This document shows, in pieces, positions 17,312 to 26,483 of a stretch of 64,000 bases of DNA (positions are counted from its first letter, which is position 1; each line of letters begins with the position of its first letter). The notes under the pieces were generated by a model. It made no database searches and had not been told where the DNA came from. It saw only the letters and a list, made by a program, of their open reading frames with translations. The translations under genes were made by a program, and so were the position numbers. Origin of the DNA: Phycisphaerales bacterium (GTDB lineage: Bacteria; Planctomycetota; Phycisphaerae; UBA1845; Fen-1342); contig JADJXS010000001.1 in assembly GCA_016710275.1 (NCBI GenBank), positions 62,001 to 126,000 on the forward strand, in the 5' to 3' direction.

Positions 17312-18328
17312 TCATCGAACCTCGACGCCCAGTGCCGCCGCCACCGGCCGCAAGGCCTTGCACAGCGCCCCAAACTGCTCGAAGTTCAGTGACTGCGCGC
17401 CATCGGACAGCGCGTGCGGCGGATCCGGATGCACCTCGACCAGCAACCCATCCGCCCCGACCGCCAGCCCGGCCAGCGACATCGCCGGCACAAACTCGCT
17501 CCGCCCCGTGCCGTGGCTGGGGTCCACCACCACCGGCAGATGCGAAAGCTTCTTCACCACCGGCACGATCGACAGGTCCAGCGTGTTGCGCGTGTGATCG
17601 GCAAACGTGCGCACCCCGCGCTCGCACAGAATGACCTGCCGATTGCTGCCGCTCATCACATACTCGGCCGCCATCAGCCATTCTTCGAGCGTGGCCGCCA
17701 GCCCGCGCTTGAGCAGCACCGGCTTGCGGCAGTGCGACAGCCGCCGCAGCAACGGGTAGTTCTGCATGTTCCGCGCGCCGACCTGCAGGATGTCCGCGAC
17801 CTCCTCGACCCGCCCGACGCTCTCGACGTCCATCACCTCCGTGACGATCCCCAGTCCGGTCTCGTCGCGGGCGCGCGCCAGGTAGCGCAACCCCTCCTCG
17901 CCCAACCCCTGAAACGCATACGGACTGGTCCGCGGTTTATAGGCCCCGCCCCGCAGCAGCCGCACCCCCAGCGACGCCAGCCGGTGCGCGGTTTCGAGAA
18001 TCATTTTCTCGTTCTCAACCGAGCACGGCCCACCGCACAGCGTAAACCCGCCCCCGCCGATGGTCGTGCCGCCGGCGGTGACAATCGTCGGCCCCGGATG
18101 TGTTTCACGGGAAACCAGTTTGTAAGGGGACGTGACGCGGATCACGTCGTCCACGCCCGGCATCATCGCCAGGACTTCCCGCCCCTCCGGCCCGCGATTG
18201 CCGGTGATGCCGATGGCCGTGCGCAGCGCCCCGGGAATCACGTGCGGCGTGAAGCCCATCGATTGAATCTGCGCAGCAACCGCGTCGATCTCCTGCGGCG
18301 TGGCCCCCTGTTTCATCACCACCAGCAT
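17312..18328 (-). CDS. aroF: 3-Deoxy-7-phosphoheptulonate (DAHP) synthase, type I-beta
   Basis: A 338-residue enzyme that joins phosphoenolpyruvate and erythrose-4-phosphate to begin the shikimate pathway. Residues 1-70 form the small ferredoxin-like regulatory domain of the I-beta class (MLVVMKQGATPQEIDAV). The barrel then shows CGGPCSVENEKMIL, RGGAYKPRTSPYAFQG, LQVGARNMQN, KRGLAATLEEWL and VDPSHGTGR, which together carry the PEP-, metal- and phosphate-binding residues. The ATG at 18328 starts exactly at the regulatory domain. The I-beta architecture usually brings feedback control by an aromatic product through the N-terminal domain. It heads a same-strand run with nadE. Confidence 0.95.
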   Translation of the reverse strand: MLVVMKQGATPQEIDAVAAQIQSMGFTPHVIPGALRTAIGITGNRGPEGREVLAMMPGVDDVIRVTSPYKLVSRETHPGPTIVTAGGTTIGGGGFTLCGGPCSVENEKMILETAHRLASLGVRLLRGGAYKPRTSPYAFQGLGEEGLRYLARARDETGLGIVTEVMDVESVGRVEEVADILQVGARNMQNYPLLRRLSHCRKPVLLKRGLAATLEEWLMAAEYVMSGSNRQVILCERGVRTFADHTRNTLDLSIVPVVKKLSHLPVVVDPSHGTGRSEFVPAMSLAGLAVGADGLLVEVHPDPPHALSDGAQSLNFEQFGALCKALRPVAAALGVEVR

Positions 18329-18626
18329 CCTGAAGGCTCCGACCGCCCGGCACACGGCAGGATGCCGCCGAGGACTCGGCGCACCGCCGCGAATTCCGAA
18401 CGCCGGGTAGCGTACGACCGGCGGGGCGGCGCGACAACGCGCCACCGCCCAACCCGCTGCGCACGGGATTCACCCCTTCTTCCAACCCCCCCGCGCAAGC
18501 CCTGCGCCCTCCCGGTCCATCCCGCCGCCCACCCGTTGCTCATGCCGCCGGCCCCTCATCCCCGCTGCTGAAGCCGCACCCCCGTCGCGTCGATGTCCAA
18601 CGCGGGGCTTTGCCTGGAGAGCGCAG

Positions 18627-19250
18627 ATGCCGGACATGCAGCGCGAACTGTTCACCTGGGTCACACACCAGCACGGCACCGTCGGGCTGGCGCTGTTCGC
18701 GCTGGGCATGCTCTACGCGTTCATGGGATTCCGCTTCTACGCCGCCATGACCGCCCTGAGCTGCGCCTTCATCGGCTGGATGGTCGGGGCCTTCACCGCC
18801 CCCATCGCCGAGATGGACCCGCTGATCGGCGGCATCGCCGGCGGCGTCGCCGGGGCGGGACTCGCGGTCGCCAGCCGTCGCGGCGCGGCGATGGTTGCGG
18901 CTGCGGCAACGTGGGGCGCGCTCGTCTGTTACCTGCTCCATCAGGTCGGAGTCATGCCGCCCACACTCACGGCCGCCACCGCCGTCGGTGCGATTCTCGG
19001 GTGCGGATTCGTCTGCTTCTGCCGCCACGCGCCGATTGCGGTCAACACGGCGCTGCAGGGCGTGATGCTGATCGTCGTCGGGTGGGTGGGGTTGTCCACC
19101 GCGTTCGTGCCGTCGATCGGCCGCACGTTCGTGGTCTGGGCGTCCGGCTGGGAAATGCTGGTGCCCGGCCTGCTGCTGATGCTCTTCGTCACCGGGTACT
19201 CCTACCAGGCCATGAACCTGCGCGGCGACATCCGCACCGGCGCAGCATAG
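18627..19250 (+). CDS. Multi-pass membrane protein (DUF4203/TMEM198-like)
   Basis: A 207-residue protein made almost wholly of hydrophobic helices; I count six or seven membrane segments, the first near 17-34. Short arginine-containing loops (FRFYAAM, SRRGAAM, CRHAPI) separate them. The glycine-rich helix pairs, for example LIGGIAGGVAGAGLAV, resemble the DUF4203/TMEM198 group, for which no bacterial function is established. The ATG at 18627 is preceded by GGAGAG at a normal distance. It is divergent from the DAHP synthase gene across about 300 bases with no clear promoter motif. Assignment to that group is tentative; that it is an integral membrane protein is certain. Confidence 0.7.
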   Translation: MPDMQRELFTWVTHQHGTVGLALFALGMLYAFMGFRFYAAMTALSCAFIGWMVGAFTAPIAEMDPLIGGIAGGVAGAGLAVASRRGAAMVAAAATWGALVCYLLHQVGVMPPTLTAATAVGAILGCGFVCFCRHAPIAVNTALQGVMLIVVGWVGLSTAFVPSIGRTFVVWASGWEMLVPGLLLMLFVTGYSYQAMNLRGDIRTGAA

Positions 19251-19542
19251 GGGCTTCCGGAAGCGGTCCGCTGGCTCGTCTTGTGTTGCGAACCGCTACC
19301 TGCGCGTGCGTGCTCCGGGCGCAAGCGCTGTTTCGGAAATACTCTAGGATTATTGACCTCGCGGACACTCGGTGGTTTCACGGTCCTCCCCGGTGGCGCG
19401 GCCGCGAGCCCGGCCGCCGACGTGACGGCCGTGGGCAGGGCACCCGGCGAGGTCGAAACACAACGCTCCGACAATCGCACTGGCGCTGCGGATTCACGAC
19501 ATGCGTTAAGCAACAGTGCCCCGCCCTGCGCCCTCGCTGAGG

Positions 19543-20661
19543 CTACTCCCCGACCGACACGGCAATGACGCTGTCGTTATGACTTGCATACACCGTATTT
19601 CCAAGCATCATCACGGGTGAACCAGGCAAGCCAATGTGTTCCTTGTACTCGCCATCGCGGTGGCAGGTCACCCACTGACCAGGGAATCCCACAACGACCC
19701 GGTCCGTGGCTGAGCGACCTCCTCCCCAGCCAAGGTCGCGCTCTCGCGCGTCTCGTTCCCAGAAGGACGAGAGCTTGCACACTAGCCGACCGTCCTGAGT
19801 GTGAATCTGGGCACTCGCGAGTCCACTCGCGTCCCATTTCGGGCAACTCGATACCAGGATCAAGCTACCTACCGAAAAGGCGCGATAGCGCGCCATGTCG
19901 CGCTGCTCATACCCATAAGTTGCAAGCGGCACGGCCTCGTCGCATGTCAATACGTACACCTGCCCGTTAACCCTCTCAAGCGATACGAGCGCCTGCGGAT
20001 TCCGTCTGTTTGTCAGCACCTCTGCACGTCGCATTGACGCTGCGACCACGGATCCCGGTACCTGTCTTCTCCACAGTTCGCCGGCTCCCGAACGACACAC
20101 GAGTGTGTGCCCGTCAGTCGTCACTACCGTGCCGCCACAATCGAATGCAGCCTCTGCCTTATCACCCGGCGCCATCAGGGCGACTTGAACTCCGAGCGGC
20201 GACGCCGGCGGCGCTTGCGACACCAGCCACTCGGCATATGGAAATGAAAGGACGCCGTCGCAGCGCCATCGCTCATGAAAGCGAGTGCCATCGGACGACA
20301 GCCCCTCGAATGCGGCTACCTCGCCAGTGTGCGTGTCTCCCAAGAACAAGATGCCGTCCCTGGTCGGCCGAATGCCACGCACTTCCACGCGAAGCTTGCA
20401 CCGCCACCGCGTCTCCCGAATCAAGTGGCCGTCGCGCGAAAGCCAGCGCACAACGTGCTCGGAAGGCCCAATGCCAATCGCTTCCCGATTCTCGCCCCAG
20501 TACGCCACGAGCACATCATGAAGTGAATCATCGTGAATCGCAACAAGAGGTAGGTGCCGCCACAGTAGCCCAGTGGCCGGCGGCGGAGAAGTCCAGCGAC
20601 TCGTCGAGTGGTGCGCACATCCGGCGACCAGAGCCAGCGCAAGCACGGGAAGTGATTTCAT
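19543..20661 (-). CDS. Lipoprotein of unknown function, possibly beta-propeller
   Basis: A 372-residue protein that I do not recognise. The ATG at 20661 opens a textbook lipoprotein signal, MKSLPVLALALVAGC, with the modified cysteine at residue 15. The rest is rich in short strand-like repeats ending in polar turns (RWLSRDGHLIRETRW, GTVVTTDGHTLVCRSG, SLILVSSCPKWD), which suggests a propeller or WD-like fold anchored to a membrane. GC is clearly lower than in the flanking genes, which may mark transfer or a fast-evolving gene. It lies alone between a plus-strand membrane gene and nadB, 290 and 265 bases away. The ~290-base gap at its 3' side shows nothing I can name. Confidence 0.65.
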   Translation of the reverse strand: MKSLPVLALALVAGCAHHSTSRWTSPPPATGLLWRHLPLVAIHDDSLHDVLVAYWGENREAIGIGPSEHVVRWLSRDGHLIRETRWRCKLRVEVRGIRPTRDGILFLGDTHTGEVAAFEGLSSDGTRFHERWRCDGVLSFPYAEWLVSQAPPASPLGVQVALMAPGDKAEAAFDCGGTVVTTDGHTLVCRSGAGELWRRQVPGSVVAASMRRAEVLTNRRNPQALVSLERVNGQVYVLTCDEAVPLATYGYEQRDMARYRAFSVGSLILVSSCPKWDASGLASAQIHTQDGRLVCKLSSFWERDARERDLGWGGGRSATDRVVVGFPGQWVTCHRDGEYKEHIGLPGSPVMMLGNTVYASHNDSVIAVSVGE

Positions 20662-20926
20662 AGGTGTCACCAATTGCATGAGCGGCGGGAGGCACACCTG
20701 CACACCAGCGACTCTCGAATCGAAGGATTCATTACGCGGCAGAATACCGCTGCTCAAGAGCAGTGCAACCCCTCAACGAACTCCACTGCCGACACAGCAA
20801 CAGCACACGTCTCAGCAAGTCTGAGGCCGCCAGGACTCCGCGGCAGATTGGGTTCGGACCGGCGTCGGACGCCAATCGAACGTCGCCACGCGCCCACAAT
20901 TCCGCCCCTTCCGCGCCGAACCCCGG

Positions 20927-22570
20927 TCACACCGTCGCGGTCGATACGTCCAACCCCTCCGCGCCACGGCGCAGATCAATGTGCCGCCGCCATGCCTCCT
21001 CGCTCTGCGGATAATCGCTGCGGAAGTGCGTCCCGCGCGACTCGCAGCGCAGCGCCGCCCCGGTCGCGATGCACAGCGCCACCGTCAGCATGTTCTGCGT
21101 CTCCCAGGCGCGCGGCTCATCGAAGACCTTGTCCATCACATAGCGCCCCCAGAACTCGATGATCTCGATCGTCTCGCGCAGCCGGTCCCCGCTGCGCTCC
21201 ACCCCCACATTCCGCGACATCACGCTCCGCAGGCTGCTGGTCACATCCTCCAGGTCCAGCCCCGTTCGCGACGACGCCGGCAACAGGTGCGACACCGGCA
21301 GCGGCCGTTCCATCCGCGCCCGCCCCGCGCAGCGCTCCAGCGCCGTCCGCCCGGCCCGCGCCCCGAACACCAGCCCCTCCAGCAGCGAATTGCTGGCCAG
21401 CCGGTTCGCGCCGTGCAGCCCGCTGCTGGCCACCTCGCCCGCCGCCAGCAGCCCTTCGACCCCCGTCCGCGCCTGCACGTCACTGACGACGCCGCCGACG
21501 CTGTAATGCGCAGCCGGACGCACCGGGATCAGGTCGCGCTGCGGATCCAGATCGAATTGCGCCAGCGTCGCCGTAATGCCCGGAAATCGCTCCGCAAAGC
21601 GCCCCACCGGCAGGTGCCGCACGTCCAGAAAGACGCACGGCGCCTGCTCGCGACGCATCACGTCGGCGATCGCCCGGCTGACCACGTCCCGCGGCGCCAG
21701 TTCGGCCCGCGGATCCACCTCCGGCATGAACCGCCGCCCGGCGGCCGTGACCAGTCGCCCTCCCTCCCCGCGAACCGCCTCGCTGATCAGCAGCCGCGCC
21801 GCACCGGCCACATACAGCGTCGTCGGGTGAAACTGCACCATCTCCATGTCGCGCAGCGTCGCCCCGGCCCGCAGCGCCATCGCCGGTCCGTCACCCGTGC
21901 AGGCCCGCGGGTTGGTCGTCTCACGGTAGACGCACCCCGCTCCGCCGGTCGCCAGGATCGTTGCACCGGCCCAGAACATCTGGTGCCCATACTTGGCGTG
22001 CTGCGTCAGCGCGCCGACCACCGCCCCCTCCGCCGTCAACAGATCAATCACGAAGCAGCGCTCAAAAACCCGAATCCGCGGATGCACGCGCACCCGTTCA
22101 TGCAGCACCCGCGCCACCTCGCGCCCGGTGGCGTCGCCGGCCGCATGAACGATCCGCGCCGCCGTATGCCCGCCCTCGCGACCCAGCGCCAGCCGCTGAT
22201 CGCTGCCGACGTCGAACCGCGCACCCCACCTGACCAACTCCTCGATCCGCGCCGGCGCCTCGGACACCACCAGTCGCGTGATCTGCTCATCCCCCAATCC
22301 GCAGGCCACGCTCAACGTGTCCTGCGCGTGCCGCTCAGCGCTGTCCAGTTCATCCGTCGCCGCGGCGATTCCCCCCTGCGCCCACGCCGTCGCACTGCCG
22401 GTCACCGAGTCCTTGGTCACCAGCAGCACATCCCCCGCTTCGGCCGCCTCCAGCGCCGCGCGCATCCCCGCCACGCCCGACCCCAGCACCAGCACGTCGC
22501 AGAACAGGTGCGACACGCGGTGCGGCTCGAAGTTCGTCAGGTACCGCCTTGCGGCAACCGCGCTGCTCAT
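20927..22570 (-). CDS. nadB: L-aspartate oxidase
   Basis: A 547-residue flavoenzyme that oxidises L-aspartate to iminoaspartate, the first step of NAD synthesis. The FAD-binding motif VLVLGSGVAGMRAALEAAE lies near residues 27-45, and the quinone-reductase-like substrate region follows with TAWAQGGIAAA and RIVHAAGDATGREV. HYSVGGVVSDVQARTGVEGL and GLHGANRLASNSLLEGLVFG are typical of NadB and distinguish it from succinate dehydrogenase A. The C-terminal helical domain is present, so length is normal. Its start lies 52 bases past the VOC-protein stop on the same strand, so purD, the VOC gene and nadB may share a transcript. Confidence 0.95.
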   Translation of the reverse strand: MSSAVAARRYLTNFEPHRVSHLFCDVLVLGSGVAGMRAALEAAEAGDVLLVTKDSVTGSATAWAQGGIAAATDELDSAERHAQDTLSVACGLGDEQITRLVVSEAPARIEELVRWGARFDVGSDQRLALGREGGHTAARIVHAAGDATGREVARVLHERVRVHPRIRVFERCFVIDLLTAEGAVVGALTQHAKYGHQMFWAGATILATGGAGCVYRETTNPRACTGDGPAMALRAGATLRDMEMVQFHPTTLYVAGAARLLISEAVRGEGGRLVTAAGRRFMPEVDPRAELAPRDVVSRAIADVMRREQAPCVFLDVRHLPVGRFAERFPGITATLAQFDLDPQRDLIPVRPAAHYSVGGVVSDVQARTGVEGLLAAGEVASSGLHGANRLASNSLLEGLVFGARAGRTALERCAGRARMERPLPVSHLLPASSRTGLDLEDVTSSLRSVMSRNVGVERSGDRLRETIEIIEFWGRYVMDKVFDEPRAWETQNMLTVALCIATGAALRCESRGTHFRSDYPQSEEAWRRHIDLRRGAEGLDVSTATV

Positions 22571-22622
22571 GCGCTTCCTTCGCCCCCTTTGCTCCCATCG
22601 CGGCTTCGCGGCCCTGCCGACG

Positions 22623-23012
22623 TCAGGCTCCCGCGGGCAGTTCGATCAGGTCCAGCGGGTTGCCGTCCGGATCCTCGATCGAGACGATCCGCATCCCCTC
22701 ATACGCTTCCACTTCGCCGGTCTGCACCCCGCCGTGCTCCAGCAGCCGCAGCAGCGTGTCCTCAAACGTGCTGGTCTCCACGTCAAAGCTCAACCCCGGC
22801 CGATCGCCCGGCTGCGGCCGCTCCCCCGGCTCCCACCCCCGCACCGGCGCGATCAGGCGCAGCCGCGCACCATCTTCAAACTCGACGATGGCAAACCCGC
22901 TGTGCGGCGTCTCCTCGCGGGCGGCGATGCGCAGCCCCAGCCCGGCCGCCCAGAAGCGCAGCCCGCGCTCCAGGTCGGACACCGCGATGTGAATGTCGCC
23001 GAGTGACAGCAT
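22623..23012 (-). CDS. VOC-superfamily (glyoxalase/dioxygenase fold) protein
   Basis: A 129-residue single-domain protein of the vicinal-oxygen-chelate fold. The paired beta-alpha-beta-beta-beta units are visible: GDIHIAVSDLERGLRFWAAG with SGFAIVEFEDGARLRLIAP, then GLSFDVETSTFEDTLLRLLE with MRIVSIEDPDGNPLDLIELP. H8 and the glutamates in strand-end positions are candidate metal ligands. Family members act as glyoxalases, dioxygenases or antibiotic-binding proteins; the substrate cannot be read here. The ATG at 23012 lies 40 bases after the purD stop, so it is probably co-transcribed. The longer frame upstream is purD antisense-type sequence and was not used. Confidence 0.82.
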   Translation of the reverse strand: MLSLGDIHIAVSDLERGLRFWAAGLGLRIAAREETPHSGFAIVEFEDGARLRLIAPVRGWEPGERPQPGDRPGLSFDVETSTFEDTLLRLLEHGGVQTGEVEAYEGMRIVSIEDPDGNPLDLIELPAGA

Positions 23013-23052
23013 CTTCCGGCCCTTGCCTCCCGCCGCGTGACGCACTTCTGAC

Positions 23053-24342
23053 TCAGTGCCGCCCGTCGGCGCCGCCGGCCGCCGCGACGCGCTCCAGCCC
23101 GATGTCGCTCCGAAACTGCGCCCCTTCAAAGGATATGCCGCGCACCACGCCGTAGGCGCGCTCGCGGGCCTGTTCCAGCGTGTCGCCCAGCGCACTGACC
23201 CCCAGCACCCGCCCACCGACAGCGAAGGTGCGCTCCCCCAATCGCAGCGTCCCCGCCTGGTAGACCATCGCATCCGGCGCATCGGCCGAAATCCCGCTGA
23301 TCACGGTCCGCTCCGATTGTGCACTCGGATAGCCCGCCGACGCCATCACCACGCACAGCGCCGGCCGCGGATCCCACTCCAGTTGAATCTCGTCCAGCCG
23401 CCCGTGCACCGCCGCCTCGAACACATCGAGAAGGTCCGTCCGCAGCCGCGGCAGCAGCGCCTGCGTTTCGGGATCGCCGAAGCGGCAGTTGAACTCCAGC
23501 ACCTTCGGCCCGCCGCGCGTCAGCATCAACCCGGCGTACAGCACCCCCCGATAGCGCACCCCGTCGCGCAGCAACCCGTCGAGGATCGGCACGAACACCT
23601 GCGACTCGATCTCGTGCATCGTGGCGGCGTCGATCGGCGGCGCGGGAGAGTAAGCCCCCATTCCGCCCGTGTTCGGCCCCTGGTCGCCGTCGAGCAGCCG
23701 CTTGTGATCCTGCGCCGTTTCGAGGATGTGCAGCGTCTGCCCATCCACGATCGCCAGCACCGACACCTCGCGCCCCTCGAGCCGCTCCTCCACGACGATC
23801 CGCGACCCCGCCGCCCCGAACTCGCGCTTCACCAGCATCCGCTCGGCCACCAGCAGCGCCTGGTGCGGCTCATCGCAGACGACCACCCCCTTGCCCTTCG
23901 CCAGCCCGGCCGCCTTCACCACCAGCGGCTCATCGCGCGTCTCGATGTAGGCACACGCCTGCCGGTAATCGGAAAATGCACGGGCGTCCGCCGTCGGCAC
24001 CGCCTGCGCCCGCATCAACTGCTTGGCATAGGCCTTGTCCGCTTCCAGTTGCGCGGCTGCTGCGCGCGGCCCGAAAACCGCCAGCCCGGCCTGCTCGAAC
24101 GCGTCCGCCATCCCCGCCGCCAGCGGCTCCTCCGGCCCGATGATGGTCAGCCCGATCGACTCGCGTCGCGCCACCTCCAGCGCCAGCTTCACGTCCGCGG
24201 CGTCGCCCATCACGTTGGTGCCCAGCAGCGCCGTCCCGCCGTTGCCGGGCAGGCACAGCAGCCGCCCCAGCCGCGGGCTGCGCGCCAGCGCGTGACAGAT
24301 CGCGTGTTCCCTGCCGCCGGAGCCGACCACCAGCACGTTCAT
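23053..24342 (-). CDS. purD: Phosphoribosylamine-glycine ligase
   Basis: A 429-residue ATP-grasp enzyme that makes glycinamide ribonucleotide in purine synthesis. It starts with the family signature MNVLVVGSGGREHAICHAL. The ATP-grasp domain shows VVKAAGLAKGKGVVVCD, VEERLEGREVSVLAI and KVLEFNCRFGDPETQ. The C-terminal domain ends with GISFEGAQFRSDIGLE, typical of full-length PurD. The ATG at 24342 is set by the MNVLV start. It is divergent from the asparaginase-like gene across 132 bases. The VOC gene and nadB follow closely on the same strand. Nothing appears truncated. Confidence 0.96.
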   Translation of the reverse strand: MNVLVVGSGGREHAICHALARSPRLGRLLCLPGNGGTALLGTNVMGDAADVKLALEVARRESIGLTIIGPEEPLAAGMADAFEQAGLAVFGPRAAAAQLEADKAYAKQLMRAQAVPTADARAFSDYRQACAYIETRDEPLVVKAAGLAKGKGVVVCDEPHQALLVAERMLVKREFGAAGSRIVVEERLEGREVSVLAIVDGQTLHILETAQDHKRLLDGDQGPNTGGMGAYSPAPPIDAATMHEIESQVFVPILDGLLRDGVRYRGVLYAGLMLTRGGPKVLEFNCRFGDPETQALLPRLRTDLLDVFEAAVHGRLDEIQLEWDPRPALCVVMASAGYPSAQSERTVISGISADAPDAMVYQAGTLRLGERTFAVGGRVLGVSALGDTLEQARERAYGVVRGISFEGAQFRSDIGLERVAAAGGADGRH

Positions 24343-24474
24343 GTGCGGTATGGTAGCCGCATGAACGCACGGCGCGCCGCCGGGCGGCCGGGCAGTTGCG
24401 GCCGGGCGCACAACGCACCGCCGGCCTCCTGTGTCTCGCAACCCGATCGGCCAACCCCCGCCGGAGCGCTCCGC

Positions 24475-25035
24475 ATGAACCCCCGGACCGACGCCCAGCC
24501 CGTGCGGATCGCCGAACAGCCGGTGCGCATCGCCCTGCTGACCACCGGCGGCACCTTCGAAAAAACCTACGACGAAACCGACGGCTCACTGCGCAACATC
24601 GGCTCCGTCCTCGACAAGGTGCTCGCGTCGATCCGCCTGCCGAGCCTCGCCCTCCGCCACATCCCGGTCATGTCCAAGGACTCGCTCGATCTCACCGACG
24701 CCGATCGCGCCCGCATCGTCGCCGCCGTGAAGGACGCCCTCCGCGACGCCGACGGCGTCGTCATCATCCACGGCACCGACACGCTGGCCCTGACCGGCGA
24801 AGCACTGCATCGAGAGCCGGGCATCCCGCCGCGGCCGATTGTCCTGACCGGGGCCATGCGCCCCTACGAATTCCGCGACACCGACGCCTACCAGAATCTC
24901 ATCGAGGCGCTGCTGGCCTGCCGCCTCGTCTCGCCCGGCGTCTACGTCGCCATGCACAACCAGGTCCTCCGCTTCCCCGGCGTCATCAAGGACCGCACCC
25001 GCGGCACCTTCATCCGCGCCGCCCCCACCGGCTGA
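24475..25035 (+). CDS. Half-length asparaginase-family protein
   Basis: A 186-residue protein holding only the N-terminal domain of type I/II L-asparaginases. Both catalytic-threonine motifs are present: TTGGTF near residue 22 and HGTDTL near 100. A third family stretch, LTGAMRPYEFRDTDAYQNL, follows. Ordinary asparaginases are about 320-350 residues, so the C-terminal domain that completes the active site is missing. Short stand-alone versions are known in bacteria, so this may be a genuine small family and not a truncation. The stop codon lies inside a repeat unit: the final codons RAAPTG plus TGA recur as a tandem array just downstream (25056-25152). Activity on asparagine is uncertain. Confidence 0.78.
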   Translation: MNPRTDAQPVRIAEQPVRIALLTTGGTFEKTYDETDGSLRNIGSVLDKVLASIRLPSLALRHIPVMSKDSLDLTDADRARIVAAVKDALRDADGVVIIHGTDTLALTGEALHREPGIPPRPIVLTGAMRPYEFRDTDAYQNLIEALLACRLVSPGVYVAMHNQVLRFPGVIKDRTRGTFIRAAPTG

Positions 25036-25055
25036 ACGCCCCAACCCCGCGAACG

Positions 25056-25152
25056 GATCGCGCCGCCCCCACCGGCTGATCGCGCCGCCCCCACCGGCTG
25101 ATCGCTCCGCCCCCACCGGCTGATCGCGCCGCCCCCACCGGCTGATCGCGCC
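25056..25152. repeat. 22-bp tandem repeat, four copies plus a partial
   Basis: The unit GATCGCGCCGCCCCCACCGG plus CT repeats at 25056, 25078, 25100 and 25122, with one mismatch in the third copy, followed by a 9-base partial copy. The last 21 bases of the asparaginase-like gene (25015-25035) are the same unit, so the array appears to have grown from the gene end. Confidence 0.9.
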
Positions 25153-25282
25153 CCGCCGCGCACCGCAGTACAATCCCCCCGCGGCGCGGGTCGAGCGCCG
25201 CCGCCTGCGACCGGCGCTTCCATACAAATGTGCCGCGCCAGGCGCATCCGCAACCTCGCGCTGCGCCTCCCGGAGTGACCGA

Positions 25283-26452
25283 GTGTCGAATCGCACGCTG
25301 CAGCTGGGCATGGTGGGTGGCGGCCAGGGCGCCTTCATCGGCGCAGTACACCGCACCGCCGCCCTCCTCGACGGCGTGTTTGCTCTCACCGCCGGCGCGC
25401 TCTCCTCGACCCCCGACCGCGCCCGCGCTTCAGGCGCAGCCATCGGACTGGCCGACGACCGCAACTACCCCGACTGGCGCACCATGCTCGACGCCGAGCG
25501 GCGCCGCGACCCCGGCCAGCGCATCGACGCCGTAGCCATCGTTACCCCCAACGACACGCACTTCGAGATCGCGCGAGCGTTCGCACAGGCCGGTTTCCAC
25601 GTCCTCTGCGACAAGCCGCTGGTCCACACCAGCGCGCAGGCCACCGAGCTGATCCGCGTCGTGCGCAACACCGGCGTCATCTTCGCCGTCAGCTACAACT
25701 ACAGCGGCTACCCGCTGGTCCGCCAGGCCCGCGAGCTGATCGCCGCCGGCGCCATCGGCCGCATCCGCCGCGTCTGCGTCGAATATCACCAGGGCTGGCT
25801 GGCCACGCGCCTCGAAGCCTCCGGCCAGAAGCAGGCCGCCTGGCGCACCGACCCCGCCCGCAGCGGCGCCGCCGGCGCGCTGGGCGACATCGGCTCCCAC
25901 GCCGAGCAGCTCGTCGCCTGTGTCACCGGCCTCGAACTCGAGAGCCTCTGCGTCGATCAGTCCACCTTCGTCCCCGGCCGGCAGGTCGATGACGACGCGG
26001 CCATGCTGCTGCGCTTCGTCGGCGGGGCGCGCGGCACGCTGACAGCCTCGCAGGTCTGCGTCGGCGCGGAAAACGACCTGCGTCTTCGCGTCTGGGGCGA
26101 AACCGGCGGCATCGAGTGGCGTCAGGAACAGCCCAACGAGCTGCGCGTCGCGAAGCTCGGCGAACCCGAATGCCTGCTTCGCCGCGGCAACGACTATCTC
26201 GGCCCCGCCGCGCGCAGCGCCACGCGCCTGCCCCCCGGCCACCCCGAGGCATTCTTCGAGGCCTTCGCCAACATCTACCGCGGCTTCGGAGCGGCCATTC
26301 ACGCCGGTGCAAGCGGCCTCGAAGCCGCCGCGCAGCACGATTTCCCCGGCGTACTGGACGGCGCTCGCGGCGTTCACTTCATCGAAAAGGCGCTCGAAAG
26401 CGCCCGCAGCGACGCGCGCTGGACCGCGGCGCGCTTCATCCCCCCGGCCTGA
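25283..26452 (+). CDS. Gfo/Idh/MocA-family NAD(P)-dependent oxidoreductase
   Basis: A 389-residue sugar oxidoreductase. The N-terminal Rossmann motif is LGMVGGGQGAFIGAVHR. The family signature DKPLVHTSAQATELIR (Glu-Lys-Pro replaced by Asp-Lys-Pro) carries the conserved lysine. The C-terminal domain has GALGDIGSHAEQLVACVTG with the catalytic Asp and His. The GTG at 25283 has GGAG about 8 bases upstream and puts the Rossmann motif at residue 8. Such enzymes oxidise or epimerise sugars and inositols. The glycosyltransferase gene starts 31 bases downstream, so a role in making or modifying an envelope sugar is plausible; the substrate is unknown. Confidence 0.88.
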   Translation: MSNRTLQLGMVGGGQGAFIGAVHRTAALLDGVFALTAGALSSTPDRARASGAAIGLADDRNYPDWRTMLDAERRRDPGQRIDAVAIVTPNDTHFEIARAFAQAGFHVLCDKPLVHTSAQATELIRVVRNTGVIFAVSYNYSGYPLVRQARELIAAGAIGRIRRVCVEYHQGWLATRLEASGQKQAAWRTDPARSGAAGALGDIGSHAEQLVACVTGLELESLCVDQSTFVPGRQVDDDAAMLLRFVGGARGTLTASQVCVGAENDLRLRVWGETGGIEWRQEQPNELRVAKLGEPECLLRRGNDYLGPAARSATRLPPGHPEAFFEAFANIYRGFGAAIHAGASGLEAAAQHDFPGVLDGARGVHFIEKALESARSDARWTAARFIPPA

Positions 26453-26483
26453 CCGCCGCCCGCCCTCGGAGCCTTCGCCCCCC

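Noticed and set aside
14686..17634. A 982-codon plus-strand open frame
   Set aside because: It runs antisense to the flavoenzyme and nadE genes and is Arg/Pro-rich, with no protein-like pattern.
25056..25152. 22-bp repeats as a CRISPR array
   Set aside because: The units are directly adjacent with no spacers, and no cas gene is nearby.
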